Assembly: GCA_009760855.2 (NCBI GenBank) | Contig: WPIO01000001.1 | Coordinates: forward strand, 16,747,501-16,811,500 | Length of the DNA: 64,000 bases | Direction of reading: 5' to 3' | Source of the DNA: Cristatella mucedo | Taxonomy: Eukaryota; Bryozoa; Phylactolaemata; Cristatellidae | Part shown: positions 31,481-43,029 of the stretch, one piece after another | Layout: every line of letters begins with the position of its first letter | How positions within the stretch are numbered: the first letter of the stretch is position 1 | Translations under genes and position numbers: made by a program | The notes under the pieces: model-generated | The model's input: only the letters and a program-made list of their open reading frames with translations | Databases searched by the model: none | What the model was told of the DNA's origin: nothing

Positions 31481-32740
31481 GCCTAGATACTGGCCCCTCA
31501 GTGCTTTGTATTTATAGACTCGAGCGTCACTCAAGACGACAGTTGCCGCTTTGCCAGCCATGCAGTAGATCCATCGACCAGCCGTCCACCTGTTGCACGG
31601 CTACACTGCAGAGCTAATACTGGAGGTGTTAGGTCAGGACGCGCCTGTCGGCGCGCTGAGAAAGACGAGCGCGCCTCAGCAGCAGACTCACCGCCGACGG
31701 ATGAATGCAGCGTAGACTTGAACAATGCCATTTGGCGAGAGCTGCGAATTCGCTCTCGCTTTAAAGTGCTGCCCGGCAGAGCTGAGCAACATCTGTCACG
31801 GCAGGCGTCGCAAATGCGATCGTGTCAATGTCGAATCGCCAATCGTCGACGCGAAGGCGCACGCGCGAGACGCTATTTCCAAGCCGCCGCTCGTATCTTC
31901 GCCACCCCCGGACTATCGGACCAGCTTGCTAGATAGACGCGAGCTCATAGGCGGTTGGCTATAGAGCCGTCGCGCGTCGAGTGCTGCCGACTATGGGCGC
32001 AGCCGCCGCGAGCAAATGGAACAGCTCTGCTTCGGACCGAAGACGAAAAAGCTGATTCCCGCCGTCGAATGGGCGCGGCAATGACTACAGATGGCCACCG
32101 AGGAATAAGCCACGCGCGAGCGCCGGTCGATCGAGCTGCAGCATCGGACGCCGATGCAGCAGCGCGTTCGCTTCGCTCGCGAGCGCTCGCTAGCTTAGTA
32201 AGAGAGCGCTCGCGCTCGTCCGCGCGGCGATTGGGCAGCTCCGAAACGAAGCGCGCAGACGCAGCGAGCGATCGCCCAGACGGTCGCCGCCAGGACGCAC
32301 CGCCTAGTCGCGGTCAGCGCCGACGGGCGCCTCGTTGTGGGCTCAAAGCAACCTCCCGCTACAATCGAGCGCACAGCTGCGTTTTTGCTCGGGCGTCGCC
32401 AAGAGTGCTCCGGAATGGATAATGCCGCCGCGGGCAGGATATGGCCCAATCGTAGGCCAATTAGCTCACCTCGGCGCGACCGAGACGCCTCGCTACCATA
32501 TACCTTAAGCCAAAAGAAACGTGTGCGTCCGCGGTGCGTCCTTGACTTCTCACAGAAACGCCTGCTTTCCTTGGCTTCTCGGTGCAGAGGAAAAAAGGCT
32601 CGCTGCGAGGCGCTCTCGGTTGAACAGGCAAAGTAGAAGAAATAGAAAAAAAAGAAGGAAGAAGCACACCCCTGCTTGCCGGCGTACTCTAAAGGCGGAA
32701 GCTTTACTCGAGCTATCCGTGACAACTGTCTTCCGGAAAG
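31481..32740. other. GC-rich island, no gene called
   Basis: Several ORFs, including an ATG-initiated 79-codon Cys-containing one (31,725-31,964, see findings). No domain, signal peptide or convincing splice pair. Confidence 0.35.
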
Positions 32741-32801
32741 ATGGCGAGCGACGGTGGTGGCTGTGCCGGCGCCTTATTCGCTCCCCCGGATGATGGAACT
32801 T
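32741..32801 (+). CDS. Candidate first coding exon, unknown protein
   Basis: 'GGAAAGATGGCGAGC' is a good start context in a GC-rich island. The frame reads MASDGGGCAGALFAPPDDGT and reaches a donor T|GTAAGG after 61 nt (phase 1). It has no signal peptide, so an intracellular protein would be expected. No partner exon was identified within reach, and the exon is too short for statistical support. Confidence 0.22.
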
Positions 32802-33173
32802 GTAAGGGACTTGCTCAAGCATGCATTTCTGCGCCTACCTTATTTTCAGCGAGCTCTCCGGCATTCCTACGCCTACACGCGGATTTATGGCCACCTGAAA
32901 TGCCCGCGTTTTCTTCTTTGGACGCGGGCTCGGCTGTTTATCAGAAAGCGGAAGGTATCTGCTTTTGCTAAGCACTCGAATTGGACTGAAGGAGCGACGA
33001 GTCACTTAGGGACACGACGACCACACTATGGCATGCGGCTGGAGCTACGGAAGTCTTTGACCTGCATGGATGAACTCTGATCTATGCGGACAGCCAGTCG
33101 GTGAAGCGCGGGTACCCGCTGCTAGCACTTCTTCCCTCGCCCTTTAGCAGGCTTTCCGGCTTCCCGGTCAACT

Positions 33174-33270
33174 CTGTCTGTCTGTCTGTCTGTCTGTCTG
33201 GCTCTGTCTGTCTATTTCTCTGTCTCTGTCTGTCTCTCTGTCTGTCTCTGTCTCTCTCTGTCTCTCTCTC
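33174..33270. repeat. (CTGT)n / (CT)n microsatellite
   Basis: Tetranucleotide CTGT run merging into CTCTGT and CT repeats. Confidence 0.9.
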
Positions 33271-35120
33271 GAGTTCAGAACACCTTAGCTGGTTATACCT
33301 TTCTAGAAAGGGCGTCTAGATTGACGCAATGCATTTACCCAAAGTTTACATCGTACGAGAGGCCCGGCCCGTCACCCGCGGCGTCGGAAGATTATCATGC
33401 AGACTAACGGCGCTTAGCACAGCATAGCCGAAACGTCCAGGTTGGCAAAACTCGCGCACGCTCAAGCGAGAAATCTGCGACCGCTCAGCGCGAGCTTATT
33501 AAAGCTTTGAGAGGTGCCCTGACTGACAGAGCTCTGCTCAGGAGTAGCGTCAGCCGACTAAACGGTGGGCTTGCTTACCGCTTCGCAGAGCCAATTCATG
33601 GCCAAGCTTCAACGCTTTCTTAGCCATTCTAACCTTGCACGCTGCGACTTCCGGGATACTGATACGAGGCAATGCTAAAGACTCTGAGACAGCTTAAGAC
33701 AGCTGGCGCAGTAATGTGCTGCAGTGGAGCTGTACCGCTATTAGGAACGAGCTACAGCGGCTAGTGAACTGAAGTGCTTAGAAGTCCTTACAAACACAGC
33801 GATCGTGACTATGCAAGTCCTGTGGCTTAGCAGATACCGACGAAGCTGGCGAGGCTCGAAGCTCGAGGCTTGCGGGTTGACATTGCTGCCCCGACTGACA
33901 CCCGCAGGTGTGCCGGCGGTAGTAAGAAACGGCAGGAATGCAGAGCGCGAGTACCTTTGGTATGAAAAAGTTCTGCGTAGCGAAGATAATTCTATGATGC
34001 TATTGACACCGAGGGCTACAGGTGTACGTACGTACAAGCACCGGCCCAAGTAGCGTGCGGCGATCCCGTACAGCTCGAAGCCCACAGCAAGCTTGCAGCC
34101 CAGAGTATTGCTGGCTTTATATCTTTTGAATTGAAATATTTATGCCGTCTAAGCATATATATATTATGACCAGAGTGGTTCCTAACCGTTATAATTTCAG
34201 AAGCTGCTAGTAACCTATTGATGGTACTGAGAGGTAAAGAGAGATCGTGAACTCTATATCGCTCGCAAGGAGGGAAGCATAGCATGTGTTCGCAATGATC
34301 ACCGAAGTTGGTTGCTGCCTCTCAGTGTTGTGCTTTGCAGTCGAAACAGGATCACTCTCCTCGTGATCTCTCAGGACAGCCAACTATCATTCTTTCTCTA
34401 GTGGCAAGACGTAACAAAAAGACAGACACCAAAAAGGAAGTAGACCCCAGGGAAGCAAAAACTTACTTCTCTCGATGACTTACTGATTCGGGTATTTAGT
34501 TCCGGCTTTTTGCTTGGCTGCTAATGCTACACTAAATCTGTGCCTTAGTTCTATAGTTCCTTAGTTGCTCTCACTAATGTATTGCATTAATGAGCAAGTG
34601 GAATGACAGCACATAGCATGGGCGTGTATGTTGTCAATGCTGTATTCAGACAATAGCCTGCTTAAGTTTTCCCACATATCTCTCATACTTCGGTAGCGCT
34701 GGCACCGTAGGAGGTACACCATAGAAGTGCCCAAGTAGCGACACTTTGTAAAAGAGCACAACCTGGGATATAATGTGCACAACCTGGGATAAAGAATTCG
34801 CTGCAACATGGAAATTAGCATATTACTGGAGATAACGTTGACTCGAGACGTACGAAACCATCTGACCTATTTCTTGGCTTATGCCTTAGTGAATAATGTA
34901 AATGTACAGACGGAGATCAATTGCATTGCATTACATTACATGAATGTTAAGGGGCACCTAACCGGGTTGGAAGACGGGGTTCTTGTGAGGTATCTGAATG
35001 TATTAGTTATAGTGCACAAGTACAAATTCATCCTCTCATAACTAATAAATAGTAAGCAAATTTTTTTATTTGGGTACTTCGACAAGGTTTTCACTACATG
35101 CTTATAGGCTGGTAGGCATA
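33271..35120. other. No gene recognised
   Basis: Only short ORFs on both strands. No repeat match to the named families. Confidence 0.4.
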
Positions 35121-35124
35121 ATGC

Positions 35125-36065
35125 TTGCTCTAGAAGTGAGCGAAAGTAATCTCCCGTGCTTCATGTATTGCTGACTTCAGCGCATGGATGTATGGATGGC
35201 AGCAAACTTTCTCAGATTGACAGATAATAAAACCAACTTACTAATCATGGGCAAACCACGTGTGACTCATAAGTTTGAAATTCTAACAAAATCGGCTCAG
35301 CCAACATATCGCGTGTAGCATCTGCACGAAATATGGTTGGCCTGTTCCAAAGTGACCCATCAGTAGACGATCGCATTAGCTCCACAGTCACGTCTGCCTA
35401 CTTTCAGCTATGTACGCTTGCAAATTTTGATGTTCTTAGACAGGGATACTAAATTCAAATTGGTCCATGCATTTGTCACATCTGAGCTTGTCTGTCGTGA
35501 GCGTCGTAGTTATCACATCAGACCCGTGCTTGCATTCCTGCACTAGCTCCCAATCAAGCAGCGCATCGACTTCAAGGTTCTGACACTCACTCTTAGGTCT
35601 CTTCATTCTCTGGCTCCTGCCTACTTTGTAGAACTTCTCTAAAACCTGCCTAGGCATCTTACCATCTGCTTCTCTGGCTCAAATCCTTTAGCTGTAACTC
35701 AAACTAACTTCGAATCCTTTTGAAACCGTGCTTTCAGTTCGTATGGTATTAAAGCCTAGAACTCAATCCCGACTGATGTCACGACATCCCCTGACTTCAC
35801 GAGATTTAACAAGAAGCTAAAAATGCAACTGTTTCTTGTAGTATTCGTTTGGTCCTTCGTGTGCTTATGCGTGCCGACACTGTGCATGTTATCACTATCC
35901 AGATTTACATGCTGACGATCGGCAAATTACCTCTAACCGTACCTTGCTAGTTGACATTGTGCATGTTACCACTTACCATTTGGTCATGCTTCATTCACAG
36001 CATATGTAAATCTCCTATAAAGGGATCAAGTTCACTGAGGGCACTAGACAAATGTAATATTAGTA
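35125..36065 (+). mobile_element. LINE f1, old degenerate copy
   Basis: Nucleotide blocks match f1 in order: 'ACCAACTTACTAATCATGGG', 'TTGGTCCATGCATTTGTCAC', 'TTGTCTGTCGTGAGCGTCG', 'CCAATCAAGCAGCGCATCG' and 'CATCCCCTGACTTCACGAG'. The tail is 'CTCCTATAAAGGGATCAAG...TGAGGGCACTAGACAAATG'. No ORF of note survives. Confidence 0.75.
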
Positions 36066-36734
36066 TTACGATTCTTATGGCACAACTGCCAGTAGGTGCA
36101 CTTGGTGGTGAGAAAACGTAACGGCATGCAGCAATGTCGTTGTCTTGGCTCGCCTGTGTCACTGCTGGGTTTGAGTCTGACTCGCTGTGAAGAAGTAGTA
36201 GTCAGCTAGGGACAGCTATAGGCTTTCAACACTCCTGAATACACACCGAGCGCAAGTGGTTCTTAGAATTCCCAGATGTCGCGACAGCGGTACTGCATGA
36301 GCAATTGCACATACCGTTAATGGCCGAAGAATATCGTAGTTGCAGATCACATTCTTGCTCATATATAATAAGTTGATGGTTTGTTTCCCTCATTCTCTCG
36401 ATGTTACACGCTGAGTCTAGATAGAAAAATTCCGAGCCCGAGATTTTTAGAACTATGCTGACCTTGGCCTCACTGCCACATGGTTCAAATCTCTGCAATA
36501 AAAGCAGACCGCAGAACAATTTCGGGCACTTTAAAAACACCTGGAGTGCATAACTCTTCGCTCCAGAATTTAACTTTTGGTGATTATGCTTTATCGGTGC
36601 TGCAGTGTTCTTATGGCAAGTAACTTCTTCGACGTGGATCGTTGGCTTCCCTACATCTCATTGCTGTTATTACAACTTCAGTGAACATGAAAAGTAAATT
36701 CTCACGTTAATGTTGTCCGAAAGCCGATTCAATT

Positions 36735-37135
36735 CCACATGTGTGTGTATGCACACGCGTACGTTTGTATGTGTGTGCGCGTTAGTATGCTGGTGTGTGA
36801 ACATCAGCACGAGGCAAATGCTGCTACGTGTTGCTATGCATATGCTGCTATGCATACGTCCCTGCGTTGCTTGTTTGCAAATGTGTGCATACACCTGTGC
36901 GTGCGCATATATTCGTGCGTGCATGCTTGTGCATTTGGAAATATATGCTCGTATTCCAACATATTTACATGCAAGCGAGCATAATGTGCCCATGCACATT
37001 TGTGCACAATTCATGTCTGCATGAGCATGTGCGTGCATGCATGCATGCATGCACGCATGCAAATGCCTGGCTGTCTGTTAGTGTGTGTGCAAGTGCACAT
37101 TTCTGCATGCCCGCACGCGTTCATGTGTGTGCACT
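36735..37135. repeat. GT/CA-rich, GCAT-rich low-complexity region
   Basis: Alternating purine-pyrimidine sequence with TGTGTGCA and GCATGCATGCATGCATGCA runs (about 37,032-37,052). The Cys/His-rich ORFs (up to 130 codons) on both strands arise from it. Confidence 0.85.
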
Positions 37136-37309
37136 GCATTTACAAACATGACGACTGACAGAATGGTGAAAAATAAACAGCAAGTATCAATTTTATTTAG
37201 AGCCGCTATGCAGCTCCTGAGTCACGGTGCCAACAGATGAGCGAAATGAAGAGAACAACTGAGTACACAAGCGGCAGCTGAATGCTATCGGTGGGCATGC
37301 TCGCTCATG

Positions 37310-37400
37310 CTTTGAGTTCGCTATAGAAAACTCCACAGCGTAACTCCCACTGAGTCTGTGTGGCTTCGTGGAGTTGCAGAGGGAGCTACACTAAATTCTA
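37310..37400 (+). mobile_element. LINE f2 3'-end fragment
   Basis: 'CTATAGAAAACTCCACAGCG' and 'TCTGTGTGGCTTCGTGG' match the f2 3' end at 29,855-29,920. Confidence 0.6.
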
Positions 37401-37599
37401 TTCCATAACTATATCTGACAGAGCAGCTCCGATGGCCTACCACAGTAAGTCTTGAGCTGCTGTCACTTTGTTAATTGCGAACAATATTCCATGGTTTTAT
37501 TTTGTAAAAAAAACTCTTCACAGCAGCATAATTCACAAACAATCAGCCCGGAAAGCATGGAGAGTGGTTTGAGTCATCCCTGAGGTATCAATCTGTTCA

Positions 37600-38420
37600 A
37601 GAATATTCGAATGGAGCTCGAGGCTTCTGAATAATTTTGGAAGTGAAATTCAATGAACGGTCGATGGAAGCTGAGCGAGATTTCTACGATATTGAAATGG
37701 GCTTATTCGAAAGCCATTCTATTTGGCCATCGTTTGACCAACGCATAAAAAGCCGAGACAAAAGTTCAAAATTTTCCCATCTAGTTGCCATCCCTTCATA
37801 ACCTTTTGCCAACGACTCTCGTAAAAATTGTCTCCTGGCAGCGCCTGGGACTCTTGGGTGAGACAGAAAATGACAGGGAAAATACCATTCTATTGTAATC
37901 GCTCCCCTCCAATTATTTCATGACATTCCAGGTATGAATGGTGCCTGTAGCGAGATCACCCGACCCGTCAGCAACCGTCAATAGCAGCGATCGTGTAATC
38001 GCTTTTTTCGCTATGCGAACAGCAGCTAGTTGTTTGCCCCAATCCTGTTCGATATCCATCTGGCCAATGAAGCGCTGTGATGGTTCAAATTGTACGTGTC
38101 CGATCGATCACGTACAGTCCGTGACGTGTGGTCGTCATTGTTCGCCAATAAGATCCATCACTAGGGAATTTCCAAAATAGTCCCTTCTCTGTCGATTTGC
38201 TGCTGTCCATCTGTACGGCCCTCTTCGAGGGTGTTATTCGGATCCATGGCGCTGGTCAACCAAATTCAATGCGGACGACATGGAGCTGTGCCCTCAGAAT
38301 CAGCTCCGTGTATTGCTAAATTGACACCGTGCATCCAGATATGTAAGCCTTAAGTGTCGGCCTACTCCTTCAACAGAAGTACTGCTCTTTTTTTACCGAA
38401 TTCCTTCTGACTTTTTTAAA
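37600..38420 (-). pseudogene. Decayed coding remnant of unknown origin
   Basis: The minus strand gives protein-like pieces in two frames: 'QFEPSQRFIGQMDIEQDWGK' then 'LAAVRIAKKAITRSLLL', and 'KDLFAMFGLCHLRLRMGS'. Stops and frameshifts are frequent. I do not recognise the family. A transposon or an integrated viral gene is possible, but this is only an impression from composition. Confidence 0.3.
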
Positions 38421-38984
38421 GTCTTTAACGTGCGACCAAGATTGATAACTTCCCATTCGTAATCGGAGGTGACAAAGTCCGAACATCGCGAATAGATCTT
38501 TATTGGATTTTTCCTTTTGATAATCATTCAAAGTCTGCAAGTAGTTTTATTTATTAAAAGGATACCTCCGTAACCTACTGACCCAGTTCCATCCTTATCT
38601 AGCATTAGGGAATCGTAACCGAAGTGGCTAGCTAAAGGATCGTATCTAGGTCACTCGTCGACTTGATAGATATTCGGTTCTCATTGGGCAGCGTTATACA
38701 AAAAATGTATGCCCTTTATTGTTAATCCAGACAGTGCAGTGGTTTTCTCTAGGCTCGGCTGATTAAACTCCATACGGCAGGGCGGCCGAAAATGAATAAA
38801 CGCAAGCGCTAGTAGCGGCTGTGAGGCTTTAAATGTGGTTTTATGGCTTTGTAGTTTAAAATGTTAGAAATTTATCTGCCTGTAGCTTAGGCTAAAAGAG
38901 CGGAGATAGCTCCCAGTGTATCTGCTTATACAAAGAAAACTTCTTAGCCTCGTCAAGTCCTCCTCCTCCTCCTCCCCATGGCCC

Positions 38985-39420
38985 GTCGCGCCTTGAATCC
39001 TTCCTGCCTGGCTGAGCCGAAGCACCAGCCTCCTCGTGCATCCGGGGCCTCGTCGAACAGTAAATTCGCTGCCCTTTCCTTCAACTAACGCCTGCTGGGT
39101 GGGGGGACAGGTGCCTTTGCCTCGCCGCTCTTAGGCTGTGGAACACATTTCCGAAATTCCCGCGAACGCTCCTCCCTGCTGCCTACTCGGGCACTTCCTC
39201 TCCAAGCGTAGACACTGCTACCTGCGGGCTGCTCATTTTCTCAGCTGCGGCACCTCCTGACTCAGCTATACTTCGCACTTTCTCACTGCTCGCGCGATGA
39301 CACCTGATTGCTGCCACGTACGCCCGAAAGCCGCTTAGGCTTTACACCTGCAAAAGGAGCTACAGAAGCTCTTCCAGCGTAGCACCCGCCTAGGCTTCGA
39401 GGCTTTACGAAGTTAACAAC
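38985..39420 (+). mobile_element. LINE f2 C-terminal and 3'-end copy
   Basis: It follows f2 at 29,490-29,920 in order: 'CCTCCTCGTGCATCCGGGG', 'AGGCTGTGGAACACATTTCC', 'CTCGGGCACTTCCTCTCCAA', 'CCGAAAGCCGCTTAGGCT' and 'AGCGTAGCACCC'. Strongly diverged, GC-rich and non-coding now. Confidence 0.65.
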
Positions 39421-39439
39421 GACTGGCGGAGACGTGCGT

Positions 39440-39540
39440 ACATACAGGCCAATATACATGCGTGCGTGTGTGCGTGCGCGTGTGTGTATGTATGTTCGTG
39501 TGCTTTCGTGCGTGCGTGTATGTGTGTGTGTGTTTGTATG

Positions 39541-39622
<82 letters not shown>
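39440..39622. repeat. Compound (GT)n-(TA)n-(GA)n microsatellite
   Basis: GT/GCGT repeats, a TA run at about 39,543-39,587, then GA to 39,620. Confidence 0.95.
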
Positions 39623-39625
<3 letters not shown>

Positions 39626-39649
39626 TTTTTAACTAGCATATATACATTA

Positions 39650-39900
39650 GCCGGCAGTGCCCTGTGCTGCCGGGGTCGAGCGTGCTACCCGGACCTCCAG
39701 GTTCAGGAACAGGGACCACACGCCTTCCGAGCCGGTAATGGTTTCGGAGACGCAGTGCCGCCTTAAAGCCACCCTTTTCGAGGGTGGGATGCCGAGTTCG
39801 GCCAGGCATGCTTCATTGTTTGGCCACCAGCTGCCGAGACCCCCGACCACGAAGGGCCTCACCACTGCCGACCGGTAGCCAGCGGTCAGGAAAGACCGAG
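39650..39900 (-). pseudogene. C-terminal fragment of another non-LTR retrotransposon
   Basis: An 83-codon open stretch on the minus strand reads 'YRSAVVRPFVVGGLGSW', 'NNEACLAELGIP' and 'RHCVSETITGSEGVWSLFL'. A short conserved 'lGalGsW...nd..L..lgip' stretch near the protein end is typical of R2/NeSL-type or related non-LTR elements. I infer such an element from this pattern. It is unlike f1-f3. Confidence 0.4.
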
Positions 39901-42284
39901 CAATATATATACATGCATTTGTGAGTGTTCTCGCACGAGTGTGTGCGTGTATTGCACCCAGCCTGCTGTCTAACCTTCCGTACACTGTACCAGTGGGTTC
40001 TTCCTTGTTTGTTTCCTTACCGCTTGTAGCCCTTGTCACTCAAAGTTTTCAGTGACTGTAATTCCTCTTTTTTCTGAAGGCAGGTGACTTGAGCCTACGG
40101 CTCTGAAAGATTCTTTTGAGAAGATATTTGCCCGAGGCTCGAGTGGATCTTGTTTGCTAAACAGGTCATCGACGATGACTATCGGCGAGACATCTCGTTG
40201 CTGGTGTATCGAAGGAGGCACCCGCCATGCTGCTAAGAAAAACCTCGTTTAATGCACGCAATCGATCACTTTTGCTAATCAAGGAAGTACTTCGACGTTC
40301 CGGTGAGTCTAATGGCCGGCGAGACTTCGTCGGTCTGCGACTGCTTAGCGGCCCACACCTGTGATATCGAGCGTGGTGAAGTACCTGGTGGCGCTGGATC
40401 GGGCTAAGCCTACGAATGCTGCACAGGAGAGCCCATTAGCTGCAGCTGCAGGAAGTAATGAGCCGTAGAAAGCCGTAGAAATTAAATACGAGTATTCGTT
40501 TCGATGCGACTTCTATGCCGTATCGATGACAAAGTTGAAAATACCCATTCAAAATTCGTCTACATGGGCGACGGAGAGCGGAGAAATATCACCGCCCCAG
40601 GAGTGAGAACCCCGAGCCAGTCTTTCCCTATGCGGACCGCTACGTTCGGACCATTAAACTGCAGAGGCTACCGTTTTGCAGCTCTTAACACTGGGCTTGA
40701 TGCATTTTCTAGCATTTACGAATACTGAGGTAGCCTAGACCGATGCGAATTTTTAAATAGCAGCTTTTGCATGTAGCTGGTGCATGCTTTCGCCCTAAAC
40801 CTCAGACAAGCAAGAAGTTTGTTCCGACTCACGCGTTTCTAAATTCAACTCTCATGAACATGCACGCAAGGTAGCCACCACAGCTCTCAGTGCGGTACTA
40901 CTGACCGATTGGTCTAATGGGCAACTTTATGAAAAATGGCTCCGGCCACGACCCAATTACCCCTTGTTTATTTTGCCCAATGCCCAACCATTTTCTTAAG
41001 TCGTGAGCAATGACAACATTTTCCCGTGCTCGAGAAGACGGGTGGCGGATGCAAGCTCGTCACTCATTTCACGAACTCGGCGAGTCAGTCAGGCTCTCAA
41101 CCCACTCGAATCGCATAAGTGTCGCATCGATTCAAACCAACTACTACGGTCACAAATTTGACAAATACGACCGTGAAGCCAATAACAATGGCGATAGCTC
41201 TTCAGGTAAAGCTGTCTGGGAATTTCGTCCGAGCGTGTCCAGCACTGCTGCAGAAGCGGAGCCCCGTAACCGCTGCCTCACCAGGCCAGCGAGGCGTCTT
41301 TCCGCTCCTCACAACATCATCAGGCCCGGTGGCGGCGGACAGCACAGCTAGGCCGTTCACATTACGGCTCGCTGTAGTTACTGCTCGCCACTGCACTCAT
41401 AGAATGGCCGGCAGGCTTCGCAGGACTGGCACTTGGGGAGAATCTTCAAGCAGTTCTTCGGACGCTGTAAGAGTCAGAGCTATGGCCTTAGACTGCCCAT
41501 TCGTGTGAGTCACATGTGGCATGCGTGCTTGCATTATAGCGATGAATTGCAGAATAGCAGCGGCCCTTTGTGCTTCGCTCGGAACTCGGCCACTTTTTAA
41601 AATTTAACTTAAATCTTGACCTAATTTCATAGCTGTATGCGAAAATTACAGGAACTTCTTCGAATGCGAGCAGATCTCTTATTTTCATGCGTGCTCATGC
41701 AACATGGCGATGAAGAATGTGAATTGACAAAATGCAGTTTTTATTGAGTGGGCCAATAATTTTAACTCGATAGTTGCATCTGTTCGTTCTCGATTTTTCC
41801 GCCATTTGGTGACATGCGCCAGCTGACCTCAGGAGGCCAAGCGCTGTGCTCGCTGTTCTTGATGACACACATTGTGGTTGTTCAGCTCATCTGAAGCACT
41901 ACAAGTAGAACGTACTATCTGTCTGATGCAGCTCAATTAACGAAAGCCTAGCAGTCGATGGCTCGTTTCGTGAAAGAGGCCCCTGCAGGAAGCCTGCCTT
42001 TTATGTTTAACACGCTGAACGAGAAATACCGTTTAACTCCAAGGCACGCTTCGCACCTGCAGCTAGCACTCCTCTCAGGTGGCAGCACGGCTAGTGGTTC
42101 CAGTCATTAAAGTCAACTACGCATGACCACTCTCTATTCTGCCTGCTTGCGTCCGGCAAAGAGGTTTACACTAATCTCCATTTAGCCTTTAAATAGCGAC
42201 CTGACTTCCCTGCAGACTCTTCGAAGGCGTTTCTGGATTCATTGAATCTTTCAGAACCTTAAATCTATCATCGTTGGTCATTTA
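39901..42284. other. No gene called
   Basis: An ORF at 41,119-41,508 (+, 129 codons) contains an ATG and a donor-like CTTCAG|GTAAAG at about 41,205. I see no domain and do not call it. Confidence 0.35.
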
Positions 42285-42615
42285 GACAGGCAGCTTCTAC
42301 TAGGTCAGGGTTAAACCTACAGACAAGCTGGCCCAGGCAGGCAGGCAGCTCCAGTTGGGTCAACACTAAATCTCACGATCAGCGTAAGCAGGCGGATCCC
42401 GTTAGGACTAGGCTTAATCTACAGACTAGCTAGCCCAGGCAGGCAGGCAGACAGGTCACATTAGGCCTGGGCTTAATCTGCACAGTAGCTAGCTCTGGCT
42501 GGCAGGCAGGCAGCTCCAGTTAGGTCAAATCTAAATCTCAGACCGCTGGCCTAGGCAGGCGAATCAAATTTGGCCAATTAACGCCAAATCTACTGACGAG
42601 CAAGTGCAGGCAAAT
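42285..42615. repeat. Minisatellite of about 50-63-bp units, roughly six copies
   Basis: Each unit has a 'TTAGG..(T)..AATCTA/CACAGAC/GA' body and ends in a GGCAGGCAGGCAG run. Two alternating subtypes differ in the start (GCAGCTCCAGTT versus GATCCCGTTAGG / GTCACATTAGG). Confidence 0.8.
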
Positions 42616-42689
42616 ACACTTTCTCAGTCATCACTCAATGCTCATCTCTAACTTTTAAGCATTTTAATACCGCTAAGACACTTTTCAAA

Positions 42690-42745
42690 CGTCCTGAGAG
42701 AGAACTGAATCTCTTTCACTTGGCACTTCACATTCGCTGGATCTC
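42690..42745 (-). mobile_element. LINE f1-type tail fragment
   Basis: 'GTCCTGAGAGAGAACTGAAT...TTGGCACTTCACATTCGCTG' on the plus strand is the complement of the f1 tail. Confidence 0.55.
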
Positions 42746-43029
42746 ACGCTAGTACTAACTCTGAGACTTTGTTCTCCTTTTTGTCTAAGAACCTTGGAGC
42801 CTTGCTCCACACAACTAAATCCACTTTAGCAATTAAATCCACTCTAAAGCCAACGGAGGAAGCCAAAGAAACCATACTTGAATAGCATACGCTTTGCACT
42901 AAGTGTGGAGGAGAAGAAGAACTGCTAGGTAAGCAGCTTTCGGAAAGAGGACGCTCTATCGTAGTCGATGATACAAAGACAAACTTGAGTAAGGAACAAG
43001 CGCAAAGGGTAGTTGATAATAATAACAAT

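Noticed and set aside
32195-32725. 176-codon minus-strand ORF with Phe-rich hydrophobic run
   Set aside because: The Phe run comes from an A-rich tract, the start is not convincing, and both strands are open here because of GC-rich composition.
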